NCBI GenBank assembly: GCA_949840905.1
Contig: CATKXW010000014.1
Span: 1-56,500, forward strand
Length of the DNA stretch: 56,500 bases
Direction of reading: 5' to 3'
From: an uncultured Eggerthellaceae bacterium
Lineage (GTDB): Bacteria; Actinomycetota; Coriobacteriia; Coriobacteriales; Eggerthellaceae
The position numbers were made by a program, and so were the translations under genes. The notes under the pieces were generated by a model that ran no database searches, was not told where the DNA came from, and was given only the letters and a program-made list of their open reading frames with translations. Of this stretch, positions 35,869 through 45,338 are shown piece after piece; the stretch's first letter is position 1; every line of letters starts with the position of its first letter.

Positions 35869-38800
35869 TCACTGCTGCTCAGCGGCAGCAGCGATGGCCT
35901 CCACGATGGTATCGGTGGAGCACACATGGATGTTCTTGCTGGGCAGCGAGGAGAGGAACGCGTTGCCGTAGCTCTTCGTGAGCAAGCGCTTGTCAGCGAT
36001 GATGATGAAACCCTGGTCGTCGGCCTTGCGGATGAGACGACCCGCGGCCTGCTTCACCTCGATGACGGCCTGGGGCAGCGCATAGCGCTTCCAAGCGCGG
36101 TCCTCACGGGCAGCGCGCTCACACGACAGCGGATCGCTCGGCTTTGCGAAGGGCAGCTTCGGGATGATGACGCCTTTCAGCGTGGTGCCCGGCGCGTCGA
36201 AGCCCTCCCAGAAGCTCTTCAGGGCGAACAGTGACAGATGCTCGTCGGCAAGGAACTCGTCGCGCAGCCCCTTCACCGACAGGCCCCATTTCTGACACAG
36301 CAGTCGGAGGTTGGCTTCTTTCAGCGGCTCTCGCACCGCGTCGAAGCTGCGCTCCATCTCGCGCTTGTTCGTGAACAGCGTGAGCAGAGAGCCGCCTTGG
36401 GCGAGATGGACGCGACGCAAGAGGTCCTGCAGCCGCTCAAGATATCCGCCCTCGTTGGGTTCGGGCATGTCGCTTGGAACGTAGACCACCATGTTGCGAT
36501 CGAAGTCATAGCCCGAAGCTAACAACAGCTCGTTGCAACGGGAATCCTCGGAGGTGTTCAGGCCCATGGATTCCTCGAAGGAGGAGAAGGAGCCTTCCAC
36601 GGTAAGGGTGGCCGAAGTGAACACGACGGAGAACGTGGAGGCATAAAGGTCCTCGTCGAGGCGGTTGTCCACATTGAACAGCAGCGCTTCCAGCTTATCG
36701 ACGCCACGGTCGGGCTTGCGACTGAGGGTGGCGGCATAAACGTAGGCATCGCCGCCATCGAACAGGATGATCTCGATAGCTTCGATGACCGCCTTCAATT
36801 CGAGGGCACACGAGGCTATCTCACGCTGGACGATGCCGGCACCATCGCAGTTCTCTAGATATCCTACCAGCTCCTGACAGGCACCCACCGCGCGCTCACA
36901 AGCTTCCAACAGCGTGCGACCGTGAGCCACGAGCGCTGCAAAGCGTTCGCTGCGGCGCACCTCGTCGTTGATCCATATCTCCACCACGTCGTAGTTCTTA
37001 TGCTTGCGGCTCGAACCTCGATCGAAGAACAGCAGCTCGCGCATCTGCGCGCAGAACTCCTCGGCAGCTTCTCCGTAAGCGCGCCCGGTGGCCTTCGCTT
37101 TCGCAGTGAGCCCATAGAACAGAGTGCCGGAATTGTCGTTATCGGGCGCTACCACCTGACGTTCAGCGCGAACGAACACGTTGCGGGTCGACTCGTCCGA
37201 TCCTATACGACCAGCCAGGTTCTTCAAAGCGTCAGCAGAAAGCTCCAATGAGAACGCGCGCCGTGCCTCGGCTTCCGCGCCATGGGCCTCGTCCACCGCC
37301 CAGAATCGGATGGGGGGCAACAGCCTGCGCTCAGCTGCTAGGTCACAGAAGAACAGGCTGTGGTTGGTCACCACGATATCCGACGCCTCGGCCTTCTTCC
37401 GCGCGCCATGGACGAAGCACAGGCTGCCGTAGAACGGGCATTTGCGCCGCAGACAATGACGGCTGGTAGTGGTATAGGCGCTCTTCGTCACCAAACGGCC
37501 ATCCACTTTCAGCGTGTCGATGTCGTCATACTCGGTCTGCTCGACGAACGACAGCAACGCACCGAACGCGGGGGCTTGGGATCTTTGCACCACACCCACC
37601 GTTCGCACCTCGGGACCGTCGGCCACTAGGCGTTCGAGGCGACGCAAGCAAAGGTAGTGCGAGAAACCCTTCAGCGGGGCGAAGGTGAGCTCGTCGATGG
37701 GAGCGTCAACGGACTCGGCGGCCCGAGCCATCTGAGAGGCCAGCGCGGGCAGTTCGTGATAGACCAGTTGGTCGAGCAAAGCGTTGGTCTTCGTGGCGAT
37801 GCCCACGTTGATGCCGTTGCGCTTGGCTGTCTGAGCGAGCGGCACCAGATAGGCCATGGACTTGCCCACCCCGGTACCCGCTTCTACCACCAGGTTCGTC
37901 GAGGTGGCGAGGGCATCGCGAACGGCCTGGGCCATCAAGCGCTGCTCAGTACGCTGCTCGTAATCGTCATAGAGGCTTCCCACCAGGCCGTCAGCCGTGA
38001 ACGCCTCATCTATCTCCTCGGTCGTCGGGAACAGCAGAGCACCCTGCTCAGGAGCCTGTTGAAGACGGGTCTCCAACACTTCAGCGGCATCGGGTTTCGC
38101 GCGCAGATCCAGCTCTCCTACGCGTTCGCGGCGCAGGTTCCGCAGGCTGAAGGACAGCTCGGGGTCACGGGTCTCATCGGCGGCTTCCCCCTCAACCAAC
38201 GCCTGCCTCTCGGCGATGACGGCGAACACCACTGCGGTGTTCCACTGCGCCTGATCGGTGAGCTCAGCGATGCGACGCGTCAATGCCGGGGGCATCGCTT
38301 GCACCGCCGCGAGCAGTATGCGGTAGAGAGCGCAGGTTGCTTCCACATCGGCGTCGGCACGATGGGTGGACAAGGGAGCATCGAAAGCTTGCACCAGGTC
38401 GATGAGGCGATGGGAGCGCATACGCGGGAGCGCGATGCGCGCCAGATCGAGCGAGTCTATCCACTTGTTCTCCAGCAGAGGATAACCGCTCGCGCGCTTG
38501 GTCGTGAAATGCTTGTCGAAGTCGGCATTATGGGCCACCAGCTTCGCATCGCCCACGAAAGCCACCAGGTCAGCTAGCGCTTCTGAAGGCGTCGGTGCAT
38601 CAGCCACATCGGCATCGGTTATGGCCGTCAGGCGCGCCACTTCTTCGGGAATGGGACGACCCGGGTTCACGAATGTGATGAACCAATCGGTGACCTCCCC
38701 TTTCTCGATGCGAGCCGCCGCTATCTGGGTGAGCTCGTCGTGCTGGTAGGAGATGCCGGTGGTCTCGGTGTCGATGACCACCACGTTGCTATCGAGGTCA

Positions 38801-38922
38801 CCGAAATCGGTGTTGTGGGCTATCTCGGGCAGACGCGCGTAACGCTCGATCACAGTGCGCGGCGTGCCGTCAGTGGTGTGGCGACGCATCCTCTCGCACG
38901 CTTCGATGAAATCCTTCGCCAT
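35869..38922 (-). CDS. dinG: DinG-type helicase with N-terminal DnaQ-like exonuclease
   Basis: The 1017-residue protein joins two enzymes. Residues about 45-210 are a DEDDh 3'-5' exonuclease with DTETTG, HNADFD and HRADADVEA. The rest is an XPD/DinG superfamily-2 helicase with Walker A EAGTGVGKS (about residue 347), a cysteine set including CLRRKCPFYGSLC (about 490) for an iron-sulphur cluster, and DEAH (about 542). The same domain order is known from Firmicutes DinG. It acts in DNA repair or R-loop removal. The start at 38922 is internal to a longer frame that has no better ribosome site. Confidence 0.88.
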   Translation of the reverse strand: MAKDFIEACERMRRHTTDGTPRTVIERYARLPEIAHNTDFGDLDSNVVVIDTETTGISYQHDELTQIAAARIEKGEVTDWFITFVNPGRPIPEEVARLTAITDADVADAPTPSEALADLVAFVGDAKLVAHNADFDKHFTTKRASGYPLLENKWIDSLDLARIALPRMRSHRLIDLVQAFDAPLSTHRADADVEATCALYRILLAAVQAMPPALTRRIAELTDQAQWNTAVVFAVIAERQALVEGEAADETRDPELSFSLRNLRRERVGELDLRAKPDAAEVLETRLQQAPEQGALLFPTTEEIDEAFTADGLVGSLYDDYEQRTEQRLMAQAVRDALATSTNLVVEAGTGVGKSMAYLVPLAQTAKRNGINVGIATKTNALLDQLVYHELPALASQMARAAESVDAPIDELTFAPLKGFSHYLCLRRLERLVADGPEVRTVGVVQRSQAPAFGALLSFVEQTEYDDIDTLKVDGRLVTKSAYTTTSRHCLRRKCPFYGSLCFVHGARKKAEASDIVVTNHSLFFCDLAAERRLLPPIRFWAVDEAHGAEAEARRAFSLELSADALKNLAGRIGSDESTRNVFVRAERQVVAPDNDNSGTLFYGLTAKAKATGRAYGEAAEEFCAQMRELLFFDRGSSRKHKNYDVVEIWINDEVRRSERFAALVAHGRTLLEACERAVGACQELVGYLENCDGAGIVQREIASCALELKAVIEAIEIILFDGGDAYVYAATLSRKPDRGVDKLEALLFNVDNRLDEDLYASTFSVVFTSATLTVEGSFSSFEESMGLNTSEDSRCNELLLASGYDFDRNMVVYVPSDMPEPNEGGYLERLQDLLRRVHLAQGGSLLTLFTNKREMERSFDAVREPLKEANLRLLCQKWGLSVKGLRDEFLADEHLSLFALKSFWEGFDAPGTTLKGVIIPKLPFAKPSDPLSCERAAREDRAWKRYALPQAVIEVKQAAGRLIRKADDQGFIIIADKRLLTKSYGNAFLSSLPSKNIHVCSTDTIVEAIAAAAEQQ

Positions 38923-39010
38923 GAATATGATGTCTTTCGTCCTGTTCCGCCCGGATGTTTCCTGTAGTCTGACTATTGTACCAAGGGAACCCAGCAGCAG
39001 GAGGACGGAC

Positions 39011-39661
39011 ATGACCCAGCGATACTTCGGATGCTACGAGACCTTCGACACCACCGGCAAGGACCAAGGTGGCGCGCTCTTGAGCGCCGACAACCTGGTG
39101 GGTGACGAGTTCACCGTACAGATGGAGATGACAGAGGAGGGTCATACGGCATGGCTCGTCAACCGCTTCGGCAAGCGCGTCGGGTTCTTCTCTCCCTCTT
39201 TCTCGCGGAAGCTGGGCATCTTGCAAGCCGAAGGGCTCACCATCAAGGCGGTGCTCTCCTTCGTAGCATTCAGCACCGAGCCGGAACCGGGGCATTATTG
39301 GGGCGAAGCGGCGGTCATCGCCTATGCACCGGCCTACGCTACCGAGTTCGAACGATTCATCGCCCAGGTGGGTGCCCGTATGGCCGACAGCGTGCGCACC
39401 AACGTGGCGTTCGATAATACCGCCGTCGATCGCATCATCGACAGCGGCGGCGAATGGATGCCTTCTCAGACCGTACCTCTTCCGAAGAAGAGCAAGGGCA
39501 TGATGGTGATGAAGGATAAGCGTTCCTTCACTGATAAGCTCGTTGAACAGGGCCGGGCGCGCAACAAGGGCTGCTACGTCGCAAGCTGGCTTTTCATCAT
39601 CGCCCTCGCCGTCTTGATCGTATGGGGCATCTACTCTTTGTTCTTCGCTTCGGGAGCATGA
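39011..39661 (+). CDS. Tail-anchored protein of unknown function
   Basis: The 216-residue product starts after AGGAGGACGGAC and ends in one C-terminal membrane helix (WLFIIALAVLIVWGIYSLFF), with the rest predicted to be cytoplasmic. The body has GEAAVIAYAP and GARMADSVRTNVAFD but no family I can name. It is divergent from dinG and convergent with ddl. Confidence 0.7.
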   Translation: MTQRYFGCYETFDTTGKDQGGALLSADNLVGDEFTVQMEMTEEGHTAWLVNRFGKRVGFFSPSFSRKLGILQAEGLTIKAVLSFVAFSTEPEPGHYWGEAAVIAYAPAYATEFERFIAQVGARMADSVRTNVAFDNTAVDRIIDSGGEWMPSQTVPLPKKSKGMMVMKDKRSFTDKLVEQGRARNKGCYVASWLFIIALAVLIVWGIYSLFFASGA

Positions 39662-39696
39662 TCTGAACGGTAGGCTGAGCAGCTGATAATATACGT

Positions 39697-40653
39697 CTAT
39701 TCCTTGTTCTTCGCTTCGAGCGCGTAATCGATCAAACGTTCGCATAAGGCGGGGAACGGGATACCTGCTGCCCGAGCGGCATCAGGGAGCAGCGAGGTCT
39801 CCGTCATGCCCGGCAAGGTATTCGTCTCCAATATCCAAGGTCGAGCCTCGTCATCGAGGATGAAGTCCGTACGAGAGACACCCGAGCAGCCAAGGCTCTT
39901 ATGAGCTGCAACAGCATGATCCTGCATGGTCTTGGTAATAGCATCATCCAAAGGCGCGGGACAGATATGCTGGGAACCACCAGGGGCGTACTTCGATTCG
40001 AAATCATAGAACTCGTTAGCAGGTATGATCTGGATGATGGGCATAGCTTCGGGCTCAGAGGCTCCCAGTACCACGATGGTGAACTCGGGACCCTTCACAT
40101 AGCGCTCGATGAGCACTTCATCGTCATAGTCGAAGGCAGACTGGATGGCATCTTCCAGAGCGTCCTTACCTTCTGCCATGTATATGCCGATGGTGGAACC
40201 CTCATGGATAGCCTTCACCACGCAGTGGGAACCGAGCTGTTCGATGATGGCATCAACATCATAAGGAACGCCCTTTCTTACCGTCGTCGCCGGGGGCGTG
40301 GGCAATCCTGCCTGCTCGTAGCAGAGCTTTGCCTTGCCCTTGTTCATCGCTAACGCACTGGCGAGCACGCCAGAACCTGTGTAGGGCAGACCGATCGTTT
40401 GAAGGAACCCTTGCAAGCTCCCATCCTCGCCGCCGCGGCCGTGCATGCAAAGAAAGGCCACGTCAAAGGAACCTTCGACCAAGCTCACTAGGTCAGCGGC
40501 TACAGAAGGATCAAGAAGCGTGACGTCATAACCAGCTTCTTCTAAGGCTTTCTTTGCACCCTGGCCCGATGCGAGCGATATCTCGCGCTCTCCGCTGTTT
40601 CCCCCTGATAACAGCGCGACCTTGCAATTCCGGGGATCATGATATGCGCCCAT
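39697..40653 (-). CDS. ddl: D-alanine--D-alanine ligase
   Basis: This ATP-grasp enzyme joins two D-Ala for peptidoglycan precursors in the cytoplasm. The 318-residue product shows GGNSGEREISLASG at the N-terminus, HGRGGEDGSLQG, the ATP-grasp lysine region VVKAIHEGSTIG, and the C-terminal SRTDF and ILETNTLPGMT metal and phosphate motifs. The start at 40653 is preferred over a GTG at 40671, because AAAGG lies 10 nt upstream of the former. Confidence 0.93.
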   Translation of the reverse strand: MGAYHDPRNCKVALLSGGNSGEREISLASGQGAKKALEEAGYDVTLLDPSVAADLVSLVEGSFDVAFLCMHGRGGEDGSLQGFLQTIGLPYTGSGVLASALAMNKGKAKLCYEQAGLPTPPATTVRKGVPYDVDAIIEQLGSHCVVKAIHEGSTIGIYMAEGKDALEDAIQSAFDYDDEVLIERYVKGPEFTIVVLGASEPEAMPIIQIIPANEFYDFESKYAPGGSQHICPAPLDDAITKTMQDHAVAAHKSLGCSGVSRTDFILDDEARPWILETNTLPGMTETSLLPDAARAAGIPFPALCERLIDYALEAKNKE

Positions 40654-40782
40654 GGACCTCTGACCTTTCACGCGATGGAATTCGTTGATGATAAGCTACC
40701 ATAACAACACCGAAAGCGGAGCCGTGATAGGGGGTCACCTCACCGGCACCTCTATTCTCGACCCTTTTCCCTAAGGAGCATG

Positions 40783-41823
40783 ATGGCTGTCAGCATCAAG
40801 ACCTATTCCCTGCAAGAGCTCGAATCTATCATCGCAGACTATGGTCTCCCACGGTTTCGAGCAAAGCAGGTGCACCAGTGGCTCCATAGCCACCATGTGA
40901 AGAGCTACGACGCCATGACCAACGTTCCGAAGGCCTTGCGCGATAAGCTGGCACAGGATTTCCCCCTCTACAGCGCTGAAGTGGTGGAAAAGCAGATATC
41001 TGCCGATGGAACCCGTAAGTACGTGATCCGCCTGAGCGATGGAGAGCTGGTCGAGATGGTGGGCATCCCTACCTTCGATGAAGAAGGCGAGGTGGACAAG
41101 CTGACCGTTTGCTTCTCAACGCAAGTAGGTTGCTCTATGGCCTGTGCTTTCTGCGCTACTGGCCAGGAAGGTTTCACGCGGAATCTATCCTCAGACGAGA
41201 TGGTCGACCAAGTCGTGCTCGTCGGTGAGGACTTCCAAGCACGAGTGAGCAATGTGGTAGCTATGGGTCAGGGAGAACCGTTCCTCAACACCGATGAAGT
41301 GCTCAAGGCCCTCCGCATTATGAACGATCCGAATGATCTGAGCATCGGTGCCCGCCATATTACGGTCTCATCATGTGGCATCCTCTCAGGTATCGAACAA
41401 ATGTCCAATATTCGCGAGCAATTCACCTTGGCTATCTCTCTTCACGCAGCGCGTCAGCAAACACGGAACGAGTTGATGCCTCGCCTTGAGAATCAGCCGC
41501 TCGATGGATTGAAAGAGGCGCTCATCTCCTATATCAAGAATACCAATCGTCGCGTGACCATCGAATATCTTCTTCTCGATGGTATCAATGATTCCGATGA
41601 TGATCTTGAAGCGCTCATGGACTTCTGTGATGGTCTGCTCTGCCACATCAATCTTCTTCCGTTCAATGCTGTGGAAGGCGCTCGATTCTTCCCTACGAAA
41701 AAAGAGCGCCTGCTTCATTGGCAGAACGCTCTTTCTGGATCAGGTATCGAAACGACCGTCCGGCATTCTCGTGGGTCCGATATCGCAGGAGCCTGTGGTC
41801 AACTGAAGAACACTATCCTTTGA
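40783..41823 (+). CDS. rlmN: Dual-specificity 23S rRNA/tRNA adenine-C2 methyltransferase
   Basis: This radical-SAM enzyme methylates A2503 of 23S rRNA and A37 of some tRNAs. The 346-residue product has the cluster motif Cys117, Cys121, Cys124 (CSMACAFC), the SAM region GQGEPFLN, and a C-terminal Cys in GACGQL that carries the methyl group. AAGGAG lies just before two adjacent ATGs, and the second (40783) gives better spacing. Its 3' end overlaps the convergent parB end by 11 bp. Confidence 0.93.
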   Translation: MAVSIKTYSLQELESIIADYGLPRFRAKQVHQWLHSHHVKSYDAMTNVPKALRDKLAQDFPLYSAEVVEKQISADGTRKYVIRLSDGELVEMVGIPTFDEEGEVDKLTVCFSTQVGCSMACAFCATGQEGFTRNLSSDEMVDQVVLVGEDFQARVSNVVAMGQGEPFLNTDEVLKALRIMNDPNDLSIGARHITVSSCGILSGIEQMSNIREQFTLAISLHAARQQTRNELMPRLENQPLDGLKEALISYIKNTNRRVTIEYLLLDGINDSDDDLEALMDFCDGLLCHINLLPFNAVEGARFFPTKKERLLHWQNALSGSGIETTVRHSRGSDIAGACGQLKNTIL

Positions 41824-43018
41824 CGAGCTCGTCGAATATCCTCTCAAGGTCGCGTTCGTCCTTGAACTCGATCTCTATCTTATTCTTCCCGCCAGAGCTC
41901 TTCACCTTTACATTAGTGTTGAGCACATCCTTCAACGTTTTAGCGACGCTCTTATAGGCAGCGGGCATCGGCACACGAGATGCTGCCGATTTGTTAGGCT
42001 TGCCCGAATAGAGCCGAGCAAGATTCTCTGCTTCGCGAACGCTCAGCTTGTCATCCACTATCTTCTGTGTCAGCTTATGACGGCCCTCGCGAGAGAGCAC
42101 TGAAAGGATCGCACGGGCATGGCCAGCAGTGATCTTATCCTCGAAGAGCAACTGCTGAGCTTCCTCTGGCAGTTCGAGCAAGCGAAGCGCATTAGCGATG
42201 GTCGAGCGACCTTTCGCCATCGCTTGGGCAACATCAGCCTGGGTCATACCATTGCGCTCCATCAAGCGCTTATAACCATAGGCCTCTTCTATCGGATTCA
42301 GATCAGAACGCTGCAAATTCTCGACGAGGGCGAGCTCAAGGGCCTTACCCTCATCCACATCTATAACGCGTACAGGCACTGTCTTCATATCCGCAGCTTT
42401 TGAAGCCTGCCAACGACGCTCGCCCGCGATTATCTGATACATACCATCTTCCATCGGTCGAACGACGATAGGTTGAAGAAGACCATCTCTCTCGATAGAA
42501 GTAGACAGCTCATCCAACTCGTCAGCCTTGAAGTTGGTACGAGGCTGATCCGGATTAGGAGCGATAACATCCACCGACAATTCCGTGATGACCTTATCGC
42601 TCTCTTCCTCTACTTCCTCCGTCATCGGTCGAGCGGAAGGGGTCTTAGCCAGTGGCTCTTCACGCACCATTGGCACCACATCTTCAATGTCGATTTCACG
42701 TGAAACATTCTCAGAAGGATTCTTGACCGTGAAGGTCTGACGACCCACGGGGGGCAGAGGACTTGTAACATCCGGACGGCGAACATCGTCAGCCTGTACC
42801 ACGACCCTCTCGCGAACTACCGGTTCCGATACCGGTGCAGGAATTGGAGTAGGAACAGAAGAAGGATTAGAAGTAGACGTAGAAGTAGACGTGGACGTAG
42901 ACGTAGACGTAGACGTGGATCCAGTTGACTCTTGTGCAGAAGAACGGGATTCCTCATAGGAATCACCGAGAAGGGAATTCAGGCCTCTTCCTAAACCACT
43001 TCGCTTATCCCTAGCCAC
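41813..43018 (-). CDS. parB: Chromosome-partitioning protein ParB
   Basis: ParB binds parS and loads condensin near the origin. The 401-residue protein starts with RSGLGRGLNSLLG, the ParA-activating N-terminus. It continues through a low-complexity Ser/Thr/Pro linker, then the CTP-binding and HTH core: NPDQPR, IIAGERRWQA, LVENLQRSDLNPIEEA. The C-terminal dimer domain follows. It is longer than usual because of a linker of about 120 residues. It overlaps parA by 8 bp. Confidence 0.95.
   Translation of the reverse strand: MARDKRSGLGRGLNSLLGDSYEESRSSAQESTGSTSTSTSTSTSTSTSTSNPSSVPTPIPAPVSEPVVRERVVVQADDVRRPDVTSPLPPVGRQTFTVKNPSENVSREIDIEDVVPMVREEPLAKTPSARPMTEEVEEESDKVITELSVDVIAPNPDQPRTNFKADELDELSTSIERDGLLQPIVVRPMEDGMYQIIAGERRWQASKAADMKTVPVRVIDVDEGKALELALVENLQRSDLNPIEEAYGYKRLMERNGMTQADVAQAMAKGRSTIANALRLLELPEEAQQLLFEDKITAGHARAILSVLSREGRHKLTQKIVDDKLSVREAENLARLYSGKPNKSAASRVPMPAAYKSVAKTLKDVLNTNVKVKSSGGKNKIEIEFKDERDLERIFDELVKG
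42692..42707. promoter_or_regulatory. parS-like site inside parB
   Basis: GATTTCACGTGAAACA matches the parS consensus TGTTTCACGTGAAACA at 14 of 16 positions. Confidence 0.6.
42873..42920 (-). repeat. Hexamer repeat in the parB linker
   Basis: Eight GTAGAC-like hexamers lie in tandem and encode an alternating Ser-Thr run. Length changes would keep the frame. Confidence 0.85.
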
Positions 43019-43910
43019 GGTTTATCACTTCCTTTGCGAGTTCGAGGTAAGCGATAGAGCCCTTACCTTTAGGATCGTAATAGGTGATAGGTTGACCAAA
43101 GCTCGGAGCCTCCGATAACTTCACCGTTCGAGGAATCATAGTATCAAAAACAACAGAACCGAAATAGCCACGAACCTCATCAACTACCTGTTTGGAGAGC
43201 GTAGTTCGGTTATCGTACATAGTAAGAAGCACGCCATATATATCCAAAGACGGATTGAGACGACTTTTGACACGTTTCATCGAATCAAGAAGTTTTGTCA
43301 CACCTTCCAGTGCATAGAACTCACACTGGATAGGAATGAGCAGCTTATCAGCCGCGACGAAAGCATTGACCGTCAAAAGTCCCAAAGAAGGTGGGCAGTC
43401 GATGATGATGAAATCATACTTACCACGTAATGAGCCGATAGCTTCTTTAAGACGATTCTCACGAGCCATCTCAGATACGAGCTCGACCTCCGCACCAGCA
43501 AGGTTGATGGTCGCAGGCGCAAGATCAAGACCAGGATATATATCCGGGATGATGATATCTTCGATAGGTACATCATCAAGGAGCACATCATAGATGCAGT
43601 GCTCCAAGTCATTCTTCTCGATACCGAGGCCGCTCGAAGCATTACCTTGGGGGTCGAGGTCAACAAGAAGAACAGCCTTATTCAATTCACCAAGAGCTGC
43701 TGCAAGGTCGATGGCAGTAGTCGTCTTACCGACGCCGCCTTTTTGATTGATGATGGCGAGTATCTTCGTTTGCCCTATTACATGATCGACAGGTTTCTTA
43801 TCTTTATAAGACCTCAGAGCCTCCTTCTCTACTGGCTCGCTCACAACAGGACGCGGATCCCTGACGATGACCTCAACGGAATCTATGTCGATATCCTGAC
43901 CGTTTGGCAT
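43011..43910 (-). CDS. parA: Chromosome-partitioning ATPase ParA (Soj)
   Basis: The 299-residue deviant-Walker ATPase drives origin segregation with ParB. It has KGGVGKTT, VDLDPQGN and DCPPSLG. About 45 extra residues precede the usual ParA start. It is co-transcribed with parB. The 150 bp upstream hold two parS sites and no gene. Confidence 0.95.
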   Translation of the reverse strand: MPNGQDIDIDSVEVIVRDPRPVVSEPVEKEALRSYKDKKPVDHVIGQTKILAIINQKGGVGKTTTAIDLAAALGELNKAVLLVDLDPQGNASSGLGIEKNDLEHCIYDVLLDDVPIEDIIIPDIYPGLDLAPATINLAGAEVELVSEMARENRLKEAIGSLRGKYDFIIIDCPPSLGLLTVNAFVAADKLLIPIQCEFYALEGVTKLLDSMKRVKSRLNPSLDIYGVLLTMYDNRTTLSKQVVDEVRGYFGSVVFDTMIPRTVKLSEAPSFGQPITYYDPKGKGSIAYLELAKEVINRG

Positions 43911-43942
43911 GATTCCCCTCTCTTAGATGGCTTTATGATCAA

Positions 43943-43958
43943 TGTTTCACGGGAAACA
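43943..43958. promoter_or_regulatory. parS site
   Basis: TGTTTCACGGGAAACA matches the parS consensus at 15 of 16 positions. It is exactly 100 bp from the next site. Confidence 0.88.
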
Positions 43959-44042
43959 TTCGATACCGACAGACCACATCCAATACACCATCTTGAAGAT
44001 GGTCGCAGGATTCATCTATATGGTTGAAATATGGGAGAAGAA

Positions 44043-44058
44043 TGTTTCACGGGAAACA
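44043..44058. promoter_or_regulatory. parS site
   Basis: TGTTTCACGGGAAACA is identical to the site at 43943 and lies 2 bp from the rsmG stop codon. Confidence 0.88.
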
Positions 44059-44060
44059 TT

Positions 44061-44720
44061 CTATGAGAGCAAAGGTTTCTTCTGAGCAAGACCCACTCGA
44101 CGTGGCAGCTTCAAAGAAGGCCTATGAATCTTTTCGAAAACGAGTATACACCGTTTTGTCTCGTTATCAGAGAGAATGAACTCTCTTTTGCTCTTCATCT
44201 TGAAACCCAGCTTATCCTGAATACGAAGAGCTTGTTCGAGCTCTTCATCGAGGGGAGCTTTATAACAGATAAGATGCCCCCCTTTCTGTAAAAGAGGAGA
44301 GGCGAGCTCAAGGAGAGAAGGTAATGCCGTCAATGCACGAGCAGTGAGCGCAGAAAAGATTTCTTTCTGTTCCTCAGACAATTCCTCGATACGGCCACCA
44401 TAGGTGCTTATCTGGTCATCGAGGCCCATAGAATCGATGATACCTTGTACTGCGCTCATCTTCTTCTTAACAGAATCAACGAGAACGGTCTTTCTTCCCG
44501 ATGCAAGAGCGAGGGGAACACCAGGAAATCCACCACCTGAGCCTAGATCACCATAAAGGCCTTCAGGAGATTCCTGTAGCTCCTGAAGGCCGGAGAGGGA
44601 GTCCTCGATATGAAGAAGTCGCGCTCGCTCGCCGCCAGTGATGCGCGTGAGATTCATAGTCTCGTTCACAACGAGTATCTTATCAAGATAGCGTTGAATG
44701 AGCTCCTCAGAGGATGACAC
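44061..44720 (-). CDS. rsmG: 16S rRNA (guanine527-N7) methyltransferase
   Basis: This SAM-dependent enzyme modifies G527 of 16S rRNA. The 219-residue product has the SAM-binding GDLGSGGGFPGVPLA and LTARALTALPSLLEL, typical of RsmG/GidB. It lies 24 bp downstream of jag on the same strand. Confidence 0.93.
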   Translation of the reverse strand: MSSSEELIQRYLDKILVVNETMNLTRITGGERARLLHIEDSLSGLQELQESPEGLYGDLGSGGGFPGVPLALASGRKTVLVDSVKKKMSAVQGIIDSMGLDDQISTYGGRIEELSEEQKEIFSALTARALTALPSLLELASPLLQKGGHLICYKAPLDEELEQALRIQDKLGFKMKSKREFILSDNETKRCILVFEKIHRPSLKLPRRVGLAQKKPLLS

Positions 44721-44744
44721 TGATCATTCCTTCAATAGGAAGCG

Positions 44745-45284
44745 CTAGAGAGGCATGATGACAACGCAGCGGTTCGAGCCTTCACCCTCGGATTCGGTCT
44801 CTACCCTATCATCATCACGCAACACCATATGGACGATACGGCGTTCATATGGTGTCATCGGACGAAGCTTTATGTTCCTCTGCTGATTGACCGCCTTACT
44901 AGCTGAAGAACGAGCGATGGACTCTATCTTCTGACGCTGGCGGCTCTTATAACCTTCAACATCTACTACCACCGGATAACGGAAACCTATCTTCCGTGTA
45001 GTGATAGCCGACACCAAGAACTGCAATGCTTCGAGGGTACGGCCATGACGACCGATGAGCACCGCAAGATCATCACCAGTGATATCAAGGATGAGCTCGC
45101 CCTCGTCACCTTCGTACTCGTCGATGGTTATCTCACCAACATCGAAGCTCCTGAATATATCTTGGAGCACGGAGATGGCAGTATCAGCTATCTCGTCGAG
45201 TTGCTCGTCAGTGATCTCTTGGTCATCTTCTTCGACAACCTGTTCCACTTCGCTATTCTGCTCTTCCTGAATTTCATCGGTCAT
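44745..45284 (-). CDS. jag: RNA-binding protein Jag/KhpB
   Basis: The 179-residue protein has an acidic N-terminus, a KH domain with LIGRHGRTLEALQ, and a C-terminal R3H domain (PMTPYERRIVHMVL). It binds RNA and influences cell division and wall growth in Gram-positives. It sits in the conserved yidC-jag-rsmG order. Confidence 0.92.
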   Translation of the reverse strand: MTDEIQEEQNSEVEQVVEEDDQEITDEQLDEIADTAISVLQDIFRSFDVGEITIDEYEGDEGELILDITGDDLAVLIGRHGRTLEALQFLVSAITTRKIGFRYPVVVDVEGYKSRQRQKIESIARSSASKAVNQQRNIKLRPMTPYERRIVHMVLRDDDRVETESEGEGSNRCVVIMPL

Positions 45285-45304
45285 GGAATATCATCCCTTC
45301 AGAA

Positions 45305-45320
45305 TGTTTCCCGTGAAACA
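45305..45320. promoter_or_regulatory. parS site between yidC and jag
   Basis: TGTTTCCCGTGAAACA matches the consensus at 15 of 16 positions. Confidence 0.85.
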
Positions 45321-45338
45321 TCTAACGTTCTTCTTAGA

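Noticed and set aside
42873-42920. Hexamer repeat in parB as a phase-variation switch
   Set aside because: Units of six bases cannot shift the frame, so only linker length could vary.
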